A DNA stretch of 64,000 nucleotides from positions 32,351 through 96,350 of the forward strand of contig NZ_LOHF01000025.1 in assembly GCF_002158995.1 (NCBI RefSeq), written 5' to 3'. The notes beneath the pieces are model-generated. The model was given only the letters and a program-made list of their open reading frames with translations, was not told the DNA's origin and made no database searches. This document shows, piece by piece, positions 53,628 to 61,880 of this stretch. How positions within the stretch are numbered: position 1 is the stretch's first letter; each line of letters begins with the position of its first letter. The position numbers were made by a program, and so were the translations under genes. The stretch is from Pseudomonas caspiana. Lineage in GTDB: Bacteria > Pseudomonadota > Gammaproteobacteria > Pseudomonadales > Pseudomonadaceae.

Positions 53628-54077
53628 ATGGCCGTAAGTCGCGCAGCGCGCCTGGCTCCCGTGGTGGACATGGCTGAAAACGCAGAGCGCAAGGCTGCCC
53701 AGAGTCTGGGGCATTTTCAAGGTCAGGTGCGCATCGCTGAAGGCAAGCTCAACGATCTGGAGCAGTTTCGCCTGGACTATCAGCAGCAATGGATCGACAA
53801 GGGCGCCCATGGTGTTTCCGGGCAATGGCTGATGGGCTATCAGCGGTTTCTCACCCAGCTGGATACCGCTGTCGATCAGCAGCGTAGAAGCCTGGCCTGG
53901 CATCAGGATAACGTCGATAAAGCGCGCGCCACCTGGCAGCAGGCTTATGCGCGTGTGGAAGGGTTGCGCAAATTGGTCCAGCGCTACATCGATGAAGCCC
54001 GCCAGCTTGAAGACAAGCGTGAGCAAAAGCTGCTGGATGAATTATCCCAGCGTCTGCCCAGGCATGCGCCGTTTTAA
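53628..54077 (+). CDS. fliJ: Flagellar export protein FliJ
   Basis: 149-residue coiled-coil protein of the FliH-FliI-FliJ complex. It is almost wholly helical with heptad-like spacing (AERKAAQSLGHFQGQVRIAE; WHQDNVDKARATWQQAYARV). It starts 6 bases after fliI and is the last gene of the fliE-J series. Confidence 0.92.
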   Translation: MAVSRAARLAPVVDMAENAERKAAQSLGHFQGQVRIAEGKLNDLEQFRLDYQQQWIDKGAHGVSGQWLMGYQRFLTQLDTAVDQQRRSLAWHQDNVDKARATWQQAYARVEGLRKLVQRYIDEARQLEDKREQKLLDELSQRLPRHAPF

Positions 54078-54124
54078 CAGCGGGACCGGGTTCGAGCTCG
54101 CTGCACATTACTGAACCGTTATGC

Positions 54125-54241
54125 ATTTCTCTGTGGGAGACCTGGCTAGGTCTGGGCGGCATTTCGACAATAAGGTTTGATGCGCTCTAAAGTGAATTGA
54201 GTTCAGCCTTATTGTGGGTAAGCGCAGTTCCACAGAGAAAT
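54125..54241. repeat. Nested inverted-repeat element upstream of hsbA
   Basis: The outer arms ATTTCTCTGTGG (54125-54136) and CCACAGAGAAAT (54230-54241) are perfectly complementary. Inside lie ACAATAAGG (54167-54175) and CCTTATTGT (54207-54215), also perfect. A small hairpin AGACCT-GGCT-AGGTCT is at 54138-54153 and TGAA-TTGAG-TTCA is near 54192-54204. As RNA this folds into a branched structure; as DNA it could be a small mobile relic. It does not resemble the REP elements elsewhere here. Confidence 0.6.
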
Positions 54242-54306
54242 TGCAGACATCACCAGCCAGTGCTAAACCTTTATTGCGTGACGCACGTCTCTCTCAGGAA
54301 TTTTAC

Positions 54307-54630
54307 ATGTCGGTCACTTCTGAGTTTTCCTCTGATGGTCAGCAACTGACTATTTTCATATCTGGGCGCTTCGATTTCGCTTCCCATCAGGATTTCCGTG
54401 CAGCCTATGAGAACCTGGGCAGTGAATTGCGCTATGTCGTCGATCTAGGCGGGACCAACTACCTCGACAGCTCGGCGCTGGGCATGCTTTTGCTTTTGCG
54501 CGACCACGCGGGTGGTGAGCGTTCGCGCATCAGTCTGGTCAATTGCAGCCCTGATGTCATTACCATCCTGACCATCTCCAATTTCTCGAAGCTGTTCCAT
54601 ATCGGTCAACCCCTTGCAACCCACCGGTGA
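54307..54630 (+). CDS. hsbA: Anti-sigma factor antagonist HsbA
   Basis: 107-residue STAS-domain protein. The phospho-serine site is in NYLDSSALGMLLLL (S55/S56; S56 is the site in P. aeruginosa HsbA). In P. aeruginosa, HsbA binds FlgM when unphosphorylated and the diguanylate cyclase HsbD when phosphorylated, switching between swimming and biofilm. The start at 54307 follows CTCAGGAATTTTAC. It overlaps hsbR. Confidence 0.9.
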   Translation: MSVTSEFSSDGQQLTIFISGRFDFASHQDFRAAYENLGSELRYVVDLGGTNYLDSSALGMLLLLRDHAGGERSRISLVNCSPDVITILTISNFSKLFHIGQPLATHR

Positions 54631-56320
54631 GTCCCTGTGCATCCTGATCGCTGACGACAACGCCAGTGATCGCCTCCTGCTGTCCACTATCGTGGCGCGT
54701 CAAGGGCATCGTGTGTTGTGTGCTGATAACGGTGCCAGTGCTGTCGCTTTATTTGAGTCTTACCGGCCGCAACTGATTTTGATGGACGCCATGATGCCGG
54801 TGATGGATGGCTTTGAGGCCGCGCGCCGGATCAAGGAACTGGCGGGTGAGGCGCTGGTGCCCATCATATTTCTGACTTCGCTGACCGAGGGTGAAGCGTT
54901 GGCCCGCTGTCTGAACGCCGGGGGCGATGATTTCATCGCCAAGCCCTACAACCAGACGGTGCTCACGGCCAAAATCAATGCCATGAACCGCCTGCGCCTG
55001 CTGCAGGAAACCGTCCTCAGGCAGCGTGATCTGATTTCCCGCCATCATGATTACCTGCTCAATGAGCAGCGGGTGGCCAAAGAAGTGTTCGATCAGGTAG
55101 CGCATTCCGGCTGCCTGGATGCGCCTAATATCCGCTATTTGCAGTCACCGTACGCCCTGTTCAATGGTGACTTGCTATTGGCCGCTTACACGCCCGCCGG
55201 GCACATGCATCTGTTGCTCGGCGACTTCACGGGGCATGGTTTACCGGCCGCCGTTGGCGCGATGCCCCTGGCTGAAGTGTTCTACGGCATGACCGCCAAG
55301 GGTTACGGTCTGGCCGAAACCCTGCGCGAGATGAACGCCAAGCTCAAGCGCATCTTGCCAGTGGATATGTTTTGTTGCGCGACGATGCTCTGTGTCAACT
55401 TCAGGCAGCGGCAATTCGAGGTCTGGAATGGTGGCCTGCCCGATGGGTATGTGCTCCGTGCCGCGACCGGCGAGCGCACTCCATTGGTGTCCCGGCATCT
55501 GCCTCTTGGCGTGCTTGACTCGGCATCTTTCGATTATCAGACCGAGGTTTATCCGTTTGCGCTGGGTGACAGAGTATTTCTGCTCTCCGATGGCGTGATC
55601 GATACCAGCGACAGCACAGAGCAGTTGTTCGGCGTGCAGCGTCTGCATGAAGTCTTTGCGGCCAATCGTGAGCCGCAGCGCTTGATCACAGAAATTGAGC
55701 AAGCGCTGAATGCGTTTGGCGGGCAAGCTCGTGATGACGTCAGCATGGTGGAAATCATTGCCGTCGAGCAGGCAGAGCTCGGGCCGCAAACAGTGACCTA
55801 TTCTGACAGCGGCACCTCCACACCGCTGGACTGGTCATCGACGTTTGAATTCAGGGCGTCAACCCTCAGGCGCTTCAATCCATTGCCCTACCTGCTGCAG
55901 TTGTTGCTGGAAGTGCACGGTTTGCGCCATCAGAGTGGTGCGCTCTATAGCGTGCTGACGGAGCTATACAGTAATGCACTGGAGCATGGCGTTTTGGGGC
56001 TGGACTCAAAACTGAAAAGTAACGCATCTGGATTTGCCCGCTATTATCAGCAACGGGCGGAGCGACTTGCGGCGCTGAATGATGGCTTCATCCGCATACA
56101 TTTTCAGGTCATTGCGCTGGGCACAGGTGGTCGTTTGAGTGTGCAGGTGGAGGACAGCGGTCACGGTTTCAACATTGATACAATTCTTGCATTGCCGCCG
56201 GTAGTCGATGAGTTGTACGGTCGCGGTCTTGCGCTGGTGCGGGAGTTGACTGAAGAGGCCTCGTGGTCTAACGACGGCCGGACCGCAAGCGTGGAATTCT
56301 GCTGGGGGGAAAAGGCATAA
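54614..56320 (+). CDS. hsbR: Response regulator phosphatase/kinase HsbR
   Basis: 568-residue three-domain protein: receiver (about 1-125, LCILIADDNASDRLLLS, acceptor Asp in LILMDAMMPVMDG), PP2C/SpoIIE-type phosphatase (about 150-385, LLLGDFTGHGLPAAVGAMPL; VFLLSDGVIDT) and a C-terminal HATPase serine-kinase domain (LTELYSNALEHGVL, VQVEDSGHGF). It sets the phosphorylation of HsbA. The start appears to be the TTG at 54614, inside hsbA; there is no good ribosome site, so coupling to hsbA translation is likely and a nearby alternative start is possible. Confidence 0.9.
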   Translation: MQPTGESLCILIADDNASDRLLLSTIVARQGHRVLCADNGASAVALFESYRPQLILMDAMMPVMDGFEAARRIKELAGEALVPIIFLTSLTEGEALARCLNAGGDDFIAKPYNQTVLTAKINAMNRLRLLQETVLRQRDLISRHHDYLLNEQRVAKEVFDQVAHSGCLDAPNIRYLQSPYALFNGDLLLAAYTPAGHMHLLLGDFTGHGLPAAVGAMPLAEVFYGMTAKGYGLAETLREMNAKLKRILPVDMFCCATMLCVNFRQRQFEVWNGGLPDGYVLRAATGERTPLVSRHLPLGVLDSASFDYQTEVYPFALGDRVFLLSDGVIDTSDSTEQLFGVQRLHEVFAANREPQRLITEIEQALNAFGGQARDDVSMVEIIAVEQAELGPQTVTYSDSGTSTPLDWSSTFEFRASTLRRFNPLPYLLQLLLEVHGLRHQSGALYSVLTELYSNALEHGVLGLDSKLKSNASGFARYYQQRAERLAALNDGFIRIHFQVIALGTGGRLSVQVEDSGHGFNIDTILALPPVVDELYGRGLALVRELTEEASWSNDGRTASVEFCWGEKA

Positions 56321-56352
56321 CCCTCCGGATACTTGATCAGGGAGTGAGCAAG

Positions 56353-56718
56353 GTGTCGGTAGTTCATCTGGATTACAGCGTTTTGACGACGTTGCAGGAA
56401 GTCATGGAAGGCGAATACCCGACGCTCCTTGATGTGTTCCTCACCGACTCTGAAAATCGCATCTCCCGTTTGCGTCAGCTTATGGGAGCGTCGGTGTTCG
56501 ACCTGCAGGAACTGAGCATGCTGGCTCACAGCTTTAAAGGCAGCAGCAGCAATATGGGCGCACTCAGGCTGGCCGACTTGTGTCGAGAGCTTGAGGAGCG
56601 CAGTCGCCGCGCAGACAGCTCCGGTCTTGGCGAACTATTGGCAGCGCTGGATCTTGAGTATTCCACGGTGCGTCGGTTATTCGACGCCGAACGCCAGTTT
56701 TTTACCGCGCATCCTTGA
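56353..56718 (+). CDS. hptB: Histidine phosphotransfer protein HptB
   Basis: 121-residue HPt-domain protein. H59 in MLAHSFKGSSSNMGALRLAD is the phosphorylated residue. In P. aeruginosa HptB collects phosphate from several hybrid kinases and passes it to HsbR. The GTG at 56353 is preferred because AGGGAG lies 9 bases upstream; the GTG at 56344 sits against the ribosome site. Confidence 0.9.
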   Translation: MSVVHLDYSVLTTLQEVMEGEYPTLLDVFLTDSENRISRLRQLMGASVFDLQELSMLAHSFKGSSSNMGALRLADLCRELEERSRRADSSGLGELLAALDLEYSTVRRLFDAERQFFTAHP

Positions 56719-56749
56719 TTCCACCTGGATGTCCTGTGTCTGACTGAAT

Positions 56750-56766
56750 GTGGCCCATATCTTGCT
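56750..56766 (+). promoter_or_regulatory. Sigma54 promoter of fliK
   Basis: GTGGCCCATATCTTGCT: GG-N10-GC with consensus TTGCT, 37 bases before the fliK start. Confidence 0.75.
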
Positions 56767-56803
56767 GTACTCCGCTTAATCAGCTGTTTTTGCGGAGACC
56801 GAC

Positions 56804-58180
56804 ATGCCCCTCGCCACCAATGCCCTTCTTCAAGCCACCCCTGTGGCATCATCGAAGGCCAGTTCTGCCAGCAATTCAGCCAAGCCGGCTGACGGTGGTC
56901 GGGACGATGCTTCCAGCTTCTCTGACGTATACGCCAAGCAGGCTCAGGCCAAATCGACCACGGGCAATGATGCCCCGGTGAAGGCCAAACCTGCTGCTGA
57001 CAAAGACAAACAGGTCGCAGATAAGGGAACGGCAGACAAGGGCGATGCGGCCACTTCAGAGTCGACGACTGTTGCCGATAGCGGCAATACCTTGCCTGTC
57101 GAGCCGGTTGCCAGCGAAAGCGACAGTGAGGCGAGTGATCAGGAAGTTGATCCGGCGTTGCTGCAGGCACTGACGCCGGAGCCGGCGACGGATCCTGCTC
57201 TTGACCCGGCGCTGCAGGCAATCGCCAGTCAGGCGCTGGCTCAGCCGGATACCGACAACGCGAAAGCAGAAACTGCACCGACCGCGCCGGCCATTGCTGT
57301 TCAGGTTACTGATCCTGCCGACGCGTCTTTCGATCCAAACGCAGATCCGCTCGACGACATGCCAGCGTTGCAGTTCGCCCTGGAGAATGCGGCAGCCAAA
57401 GCGCAGCAGGCGCAAGGTGCACAGAATCAGGCCGTCGGCACGGGTAAAAACGCCAAAACGGATAACGCAGATCCATCGCAGCTCGCCAATAACCTGGCAG
57501 CGCTGGACGACCAACGCGCTGTTACTGATGAGCCCAGTACCGAAAGCAGTGACAAATCCTTTGAAGGCTTGCTTGATAGCGGTCTGAAAGATGTCAAGGG
57601 TGCGGTCGGCGATACGCGTGTGGACAACTTTGCTGATCGGTTGGCTGCTTTGAGCCAGGCTGCCCAGGCGCCGCGCGCAGCTGTAGCGCCGACCGTGCCA
57701 CTGATGAATCAGCCGTTGGCGATGCATCAGAGTGGCTGGAGCGAAGGCGTTGTAGAGCGCGTCATGTATCTGTCGAGCCAGAATCTGAAGTCGGCTGACA
57801 TTCAGTTGGAGCCTGCCGAACTGGGCCGTCTTGATATTCGCATCAACATGGCGCCGGATCAGCAGACTCAGGTGACCTTCATGAGTGCCCACATCGGTGT
57901 TCGTGAGGCACTGGAAAGCCAGATGTCGCGTTTACGTGATTCCTTTACCCAGCAGGGTATGGGGCAAGTGGACGTGAACGTTTCCGACCAGTCGCGTAAC
58001 CAGCAGAACCAGGCTCAGCAGCAGGAGCAGGCCAATAATGCTCGTGGTATTGGCAATGGCGGTTCTGGCGGGAATGGTGTTGACGGGGCGATTGAAGGGG
58101 TTGATGGCGATACTGGCGTAGCTGTCAGCCAGCCTGTCCAGCGAGTTGTCGGCACCAGCGAAATCGACTACTACGCCTGA
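56804..58180 (+). CDS. fliK: Hook-length control protein FliK
   Basis: 458-residue molecular ruler that measures the hook and switches export specificity through FlhB. The long N-terminal part is disordered, rich in Ala, Asp, Pro and Gln. The conserved C-terminal hook-control domain reads ADIQLEPAELGRLDIRINMA and REALESQMSRLRDSFTQQGM. The extreme C-terminus is Asn/Gly-rich. It stands alone with its own sigma54 promoter and a REP element after it. Confidence 0.94.
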   Translation: MPLATNALLQATPVASSKASSASNSAKPADGGRDDASSFSDVYAKQAQAKSTTGNDAPVKAKPAADKDKQVADKGTADKGDAATSESTTVADSGNTLPVEPVASESDSEASDQEVDPALLQALTPEPATDPALDPALQAIASQALAQPDTDNAKAETAPTAPAIAVQVTDPADASFDPNADPLDDMPALQFALENAAAKAQQAQGAQNQAVGTGKNAKTDNADPSQLANNLAALDDQRAVTDEPSTESSDKSFEGLLDSGLKDVKGAVGDTRVDNFADRLAALSQAAQAPRAAVAPTVPLMNQPLAMHQSGWSEGVVERVMYLSSQNLKSADIQLEPAELGRLDIRINMAPDQQTQVTFMSAHIGVREALESQMSRLRDSFTQQGMGQVDVNVSDQSRNQQNQAQQQEQANNARGIGNGGSGGNGVDGAIEGVDGDTGVAVSQPVQRVVGTSEIDYYA

Positions 58181-58192
58181 TCTGCTATTCAT

Positions 58193-58247
58193 GCAGGAGT
58201 TGCCGCAGGCTGCGATGCGATGGTTCGCAGCTTGCGGCAGCTCCTTC
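58193..58247. repeat. REP-type inverted repeat after fliK
   Basis: GCAGGAGTTGCCGCAGGCTG faces its near-complement around a short loop. The arms resemble those of the repeat at 1138, so the two probably belong to one family. Confidence 0.8.
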
Positions 58248-58308
58248 TGGCCTGCGCTGCGTTCGCAGCTCTGTTAAAAACCGCCTGCTGCAACATTCCC
58301 TCGCAACT

Positions 58309-58325
58309 CTGGCATAACACTTGCT
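58309..58325 (+). promoter_or_regulatory. Sigma54 promoter of fliLMNOPQR-flhB
   Basis: CTGGCATAACACTTGCT: GG-N10-GC with good flanks, about 52 bases before fliL. Confidence 0.85.
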
Positions 58326-58376
58326 CTCCCTCTGTCACGCATTAGCGAACCCCCCGAATTGTGACGGATTATTGGC

Positions 58377-58880
58377 ATGGCGAAGAGCGACGAAGTTAAA
58401 GACCCCGCCTCAAAAGGCAAACTCAAGCTCATCATCATCGTGGTAGTGGCTTTATTGCTTGCTGTCGGCCTTTCGGTCGGCGCGACCTGGTTTTTCATGC
58501 ACAGCTCCGAACCCAAGGTAGATCCGGCGGCCGCGGCTGCGGCTGACCCGAACGCCAAACATCCAGCGGTTTTCGAAGCGATGACCCCGGCTTTCGTGGT
58601 CAATTTCAACTCCAATGGTCGCCAGCGCTACATGCAGGTCAGCATCACCATGCTGGCGCGAAATCAGCCTGACCTTGATGCGTTGAAAGTGCACATGCCG
58701 GTGATTCGCAACAACCTGGTGATGCTCTTCGCGGGGATTCCGTTTGACCAGTTGGCTTCGCCGATAGGTCAAGAGATGCTGCGTCAGAAAGCGACCGCCA
58801 GTGTTCAGGAAGTCGCTCAGAAAGAACTCGGCAAAACAGTGATCGAGCAACTTCTGTTCACTAACTTCGTACTGCAGTAG
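58377..58880 (+). CDS. fliL: Flagellar basal body-associated protein FliL
   Basis: 167-residue single-pass inner-membrane protein that surrounds and supports the stator. The transmembrane helix is LIIIVVVALLLAVGLSVGAT near residues 20-40. The periplasmic domain has FVVNFNSNGRQRYMQVSITM and VQEVAQKELGKTVIEQLLFT. First gene of the fliL operon. Confidence 0.95.
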   Translation: MAKSDEVKDPASKGKLKLIIIVVVALLLAVGLSVGATWFFMHSSEPKVDPAAAAAADPNAKHPAVFEAMTPAFVVNFNSNGRQRYMQVSITMLARNQPDLDALKVHMPVIRNNLVMLFAGIPFDQLASPIGQEMLRQKATASVQEVAQKELGKTVIEQLLFTNFVLQ

Positions 58881-58889
58881 GAACTCGAC

Positions 58890-59858
58890 ATGGCCGTGCA
58901 GGACCTGCTGTCCCAGGATGAAATCGACGCGCTGCTGCATGGCGTGGACGATGGTCTGGTTCAAACTGAAAATGCTGCCGAGCCCGGCAGTATCAAAAGC
59001 TATGACCTGACCAGTCAGGACCGGATCGTACGGGGGCGTATGCCGACCCTGGAAATGATCAACGAACGGTTCGCTCGTTATACCCGCATCAGTATGTTCA
59101 ACCTGTTGCGTCGCTCGGCTGACGTGGCTGTTGGCGGTGTGCAGGTCATGAAGTTCGGCGAATACGTGCATTCGCTGTATGTGCCGACCAGTCTCAATCT
59201 GGTCAAGCTTAAACCGTTGCGTGGTACCGGGTTGTTCATCCTGGACGCCAAGCTGGTGTTCAAGCTGGTGGATAACTTCTTCGGCGGTGACGGGCGTCAC
59301 GCCAAGATCGAGGGGCGCGAATTCACCCCTACCGAACTGCGTGTGGTGCGCATGGTGCTGGATCAGGCTTTCATTGATATGAAAGAAGCCTGGCAGGCGA
59401 TCATGGAGGTGAATTTCGAGTACATCAACTCTGAAGTGAACCCGGCCATGGCGAACATCGTGGGGCCAAGTGAGGCCGTCGTCGTATCAACTTTCCATAT
59501 CGAACTGGACGGTGGCGGCGGCGATCTGCACGTCACTCTGCCTTACTCCATGATCGAGCCTATCCGTGAAATGCTGGATGCGGGCTTTCAGTCCGATCTG
59601 GATGACCAGGACGAGCGCTGGATCAATGCACTCAAGCAGGACGTGCTGGATGTAGCGGTGCCCATGAGCGCGACGGTTGTCCGTCGGCAGTTGTTGCTGC
59701 GCGACATTCTGCACATGCAGCCAGGTGACATTATTCCGGTCGAAATGCCTGATGAAATGGTCATGCGCGCTAATGGTGTACCTTCGTTCAAGGTCAAGTT
59801 GGGATCGCACCAGGGCAATCTGGCGCTGCAGGTCATCGAGCCGATAGACCGGCGTTGA
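58890..59858 (+). CDS. fliM: Motor switch protein FliM
   Basis: 322-residue C-ring protein. The N-terminal LLSQDEIDALLHGVDD is the CheY-P binding motif. The middle CheC-like domain (MSMFNLLRR-type region, RISMFNLLRRSADVAVGGVQ) binds FliG and the C-terminal domain pairs with FliN. Ten bases follow fliL. Confidence 0.97.
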   Translation: MAVQDLLSQDEIDALLHGVDDGLVQTENAAEPGSIKSYDLTSQDRIVRGRMPTLEMINERFARYTRISMFNLLRRSADVAVGGVQVMKFGEYVHSLYVPTSLNLVKLKPLRGTGLFILDAKLVFKLVDNFFGGDGRHAKIEGREFTPTELRVVRMVLDQAFIDMKEAWQAIMEVNFEYINSEVNPAMANIVGPSEAVVVSTFHIELDGGGGDLHVTLPYSMIEPIREMLDAGFQSDLDDQDERWINALKQDVLDVAVPMSATVVRRQLLLRDILHMQPGDIIPVEMPDEMVMRANGVPSFKVKLGSHQGNLALQVIEPIDRR

Positions 59859-59915
59859 GTTTCTTTTTCGCCGAAAATTTTATGCAACTGAATCAATGTT
59901 CACCGAGGACAACCG

Positions 59916-60383
59916 ATGGCTGATGAAAACGATATGACGTCTGCTGATGATCAGGCGCTGGCCGATGAGTGGGCTGCGGCACTGGGTGAGTCCGGTGAAA
60001 GCGGTCAGGACGATATCGACGCGCTGCTGGCGGCGGACGCCGGAAATTCGGCAGCTTCCAGCCGTATGGCGATGGAAGAGTTCGGTAGCGTGCCCAAGAG
60101 CAATGCTCAGGTGACTCTGGATGGTCCGAACCTTGACGTGATTCTGGATATCCCGGTGTCCATTTCCATGGAAGTGGGCAGTACCGATATCAACATTCGA
60201 AACCTGTTGCAGCTTAACCAGGGGTCGGTGATCGAGCTGGATCGTCTGGCGGGTGAGCCGCTTGATGTGCTGGTCAATGGCACCTTGATCGCGCACGGCG
60301 AGGTAGTAGTGGTCAATGAGAAGTTCGGCATTCGCCTGACTGACGTGATCAGCCCGAGCGAACGCATCAAGAAGCTGCGCTAG
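59916..60383 (+). CDS. fliN: Motor switch protein FliN
   Basis: 155-residue C-ring protein. An acidic N-terminal extension (DDIDALLAADAGN) precedes the SpoA/SpoA-like domain (LDVILDIPVSISMEVGSTDI; NLLQLNQGSVIELDRLAGEP; KFGIRLTDVISPSERIKKL). It overlaps the GTG start used for fliO by one base. Confidence 0.97.
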   Translation: MADENDMTSADDQALADEWAAALGESGESGQDDIDALLAADAGNSAASSRMAMEEFGSVPKSNAQVTLDGPNLDVILDIPVSISMEVGSTDINIRNLLQLNQGSVIELDRLAGEPLDVLVNGTLIAHGEVVVVNEKFGIRLTDVISPSERIKKLR

Positions 60384-60835
60384 TGAAAATGATCAAAGCC
60401 ATCGCGGTTTTACTTGCCACGCCGCTGAGTGTGCTGGCAGCCGAGCCAGCAGTACAGGCGGCGGCACCTCAGGCAAATGCTGCGGTGTCTTCGGGCATGG
60501 GCGGGCAAATCGTGCAGTTGCTGTTCGGCCTGTTGTTGGTGGTCGGCCTCATTTTTGCTTTGGCCTGGTTGATGCGTCGGGTGCAGCGCGGTGTGCCGGG
60601 TAATGCCCAGGTTATCGAGCTGGTCGGTTCGCGAGCCATTGGTCCGCGTGATCGCCTGGTGCTTGTTCAGGTGGGTAATGAGCAAATCCTGCTGGGCGTT
60701 ACGCCGGGCCGAATCACGCCTTTGCATGTGCTCAATGAGCACGTGCAGGTGCCGGAGCGTCAGCCGGTGAACTCCGAGTTTGCGCAGCGTTTGATGGACT
60801 TGATGGGCAATAAGGTTCAGAAGGATAAGAAGTAA
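60383..60835 (+). CDS. fliO: Flagellar export gate protein FliO
   Basis: 150-residue assembly factor of the export gate. A signal-like N-terminus (IKAIAVLLATPLSVLA) and one strong membrane helix (IVQLLFGLLLVVGLIFALAW) are visible, then a cytoplasmic domain (ELVGSRAIGPRDRLVLVQVG). Start is GTG 60383 or ATG 60389; neither has a clear ribosome site, consistent with coupling to fliN. It overlaps fliP by one base. Confidence 0.92.
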   Translation: MKMIKAIAVLLATPLSVLAAEPAVQAAAPQANAAVSSGMGGQIVQLLFGLLLVVGLIFALAWLMRRVQRGVPGNAQVIELVGSRAIGPRDRLVLVQVGNEQILLGVTPGRITPLHVLNEHVQVPERQPVNSEFAQRLMDLMGNKVQKDKK

Positions 60836-61581
60836 TGCTGCGTATTCTGTTGACGCTTCTGCTGGTGCTGGCGGCGCCTTTGGCGTTCGCTGCCGATCCG
60901 TTGTCGATCCCGGCGATTACCCTGTCCAACGGTGCGGACGGTCAGCAGGAATACTCGGTCAGCCTGCAGATTCTGCTGATCATGACGGCGCTGAGTTTCA
61001 TTCCAGCGTTCGTCATGCTGATGACCAGCTTTACCCGGATCATCATTGTCTTTTCGATTCTGCGTCAGGCCCTTGGCTTGCAGCAGACGCCATCGAACCA
61101 GATCCTGACCGGGATGGCGCTATTCCTGACCATGTTCATTATGGCGCCGGTGTTTGACCGGGTGAATCAGGACGCCTTGCAACCCTACCTGGCGGAAACC
61201 CTGACGGCACAGGATGCAGTGGCTCGTGCGCAGGTGCCGATCAAGGATTTCATGCTGGCGCAAACCCGGACCAGCGATCTTGAGTTATTCATGCGCCTTT
61301 CCAAGCGCACGGATATTGCCTCTCCGGACGCTGCGCCATTGACCATTCTGGTCCCCGCATTTGTCATATCCGAACTCAAGACCGCCTTTCAGATTGGCTT
61401 CATGATCTTCATTCCGTTTCTGGTCATCGACCTGGTGGTCGCCAGTGTGCTGATGGCGATGGGTATGATGATGCTGTCGCCGCTGATTATTTCGCTGCCG
61501 TTTAAAATCATGCTGTTTGTGCTGGTGGATGGCTGGGCGTTGATTGTCGGCACCCTCGCGGGCAGTTTTGGTGGTGTATGA
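60835..61581 (+). CDS. fliP: Flagellar export gate protein FliP
   Basis: 248-residue core of the FliPQR gate. A cleavable signal peptide (MLRILLTLLLVLAAPLAFAA), then membrane helices and the family signature FTRIIIVFSILRQALGLQQT with PSNQILTGMALFLTMFIMAP. The ATG lies in the fliO stop (TAATG). Confidence 0.97.
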   Translation: MLRILLTLLLVLAAPLAFAADPLSIPAITLSNGADGQQEYSVSLQILLIMTALSFIPAFVMLMTSFTRIIIVFSILRQALGLQQTPSNQILTGMALFLTMFIMAPVFDRVNQDALQPYLAETLTAQDAVARAQVPIKDFMLAQTRTSDLELFMRLSKRTDIASPDAAPLTILVPAFVISELKTAFQIGFMIFIPFLVIDLVVASVLMAMGMMMLSPLIISLPFKIMLFVLVDGWALIVGTLAGSFGGV

Positions 61582-61606
61582 CCCGTCTTGATCAGGAGTC
61601 TGTGCG

Positions 61607-61876
61607 ATGACGCCAGAAGTAGCTGTCGACCTGTTCCGTGAGGCGTTGTGGTTGACCACCGTGCTGGTGGCGATTCTGGTTGTTCCCAGTCTGTTGTGTG
61701 GCCTGTTGGTTGCCATGTTTCAGGCGGCCACTCAAATCAACGAACAGACGTTGAGCTTTTTGCCGCGTCTGATCGTCATGCTGATTACCCTGATTGTTGC
61801 CGGTCCGTGGCTACTCAAGGTGTTCATGGAATACATCATCGGGCTCTACACCAGCATCCCGACTGTGATCGGCTAA
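61607..61876 (+). CDS. fliQ: Flagellar export gate protein FliQ
   Basis: 89-residue protein with two membrane helices (LWLTTVLVAILVVPSLLCGL and LPRLIVMLITLIVAGPWLLK) and the conserved AMFQAATQINEQTLSFLP-type loop. The ribosome site is GATCAGGAG. fliR begins 4 bases later. Confidence 0.97.
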   Translation: MTPEVAVDLFREALWLTTVLVAILVVPSLLCGLLVAMFQAATQINEQTLSFLPRLIVMLITLIVAGPWLLKVFMEYIIGLYTSIPTVIG

Positions 61877-61880
61877 CTCC

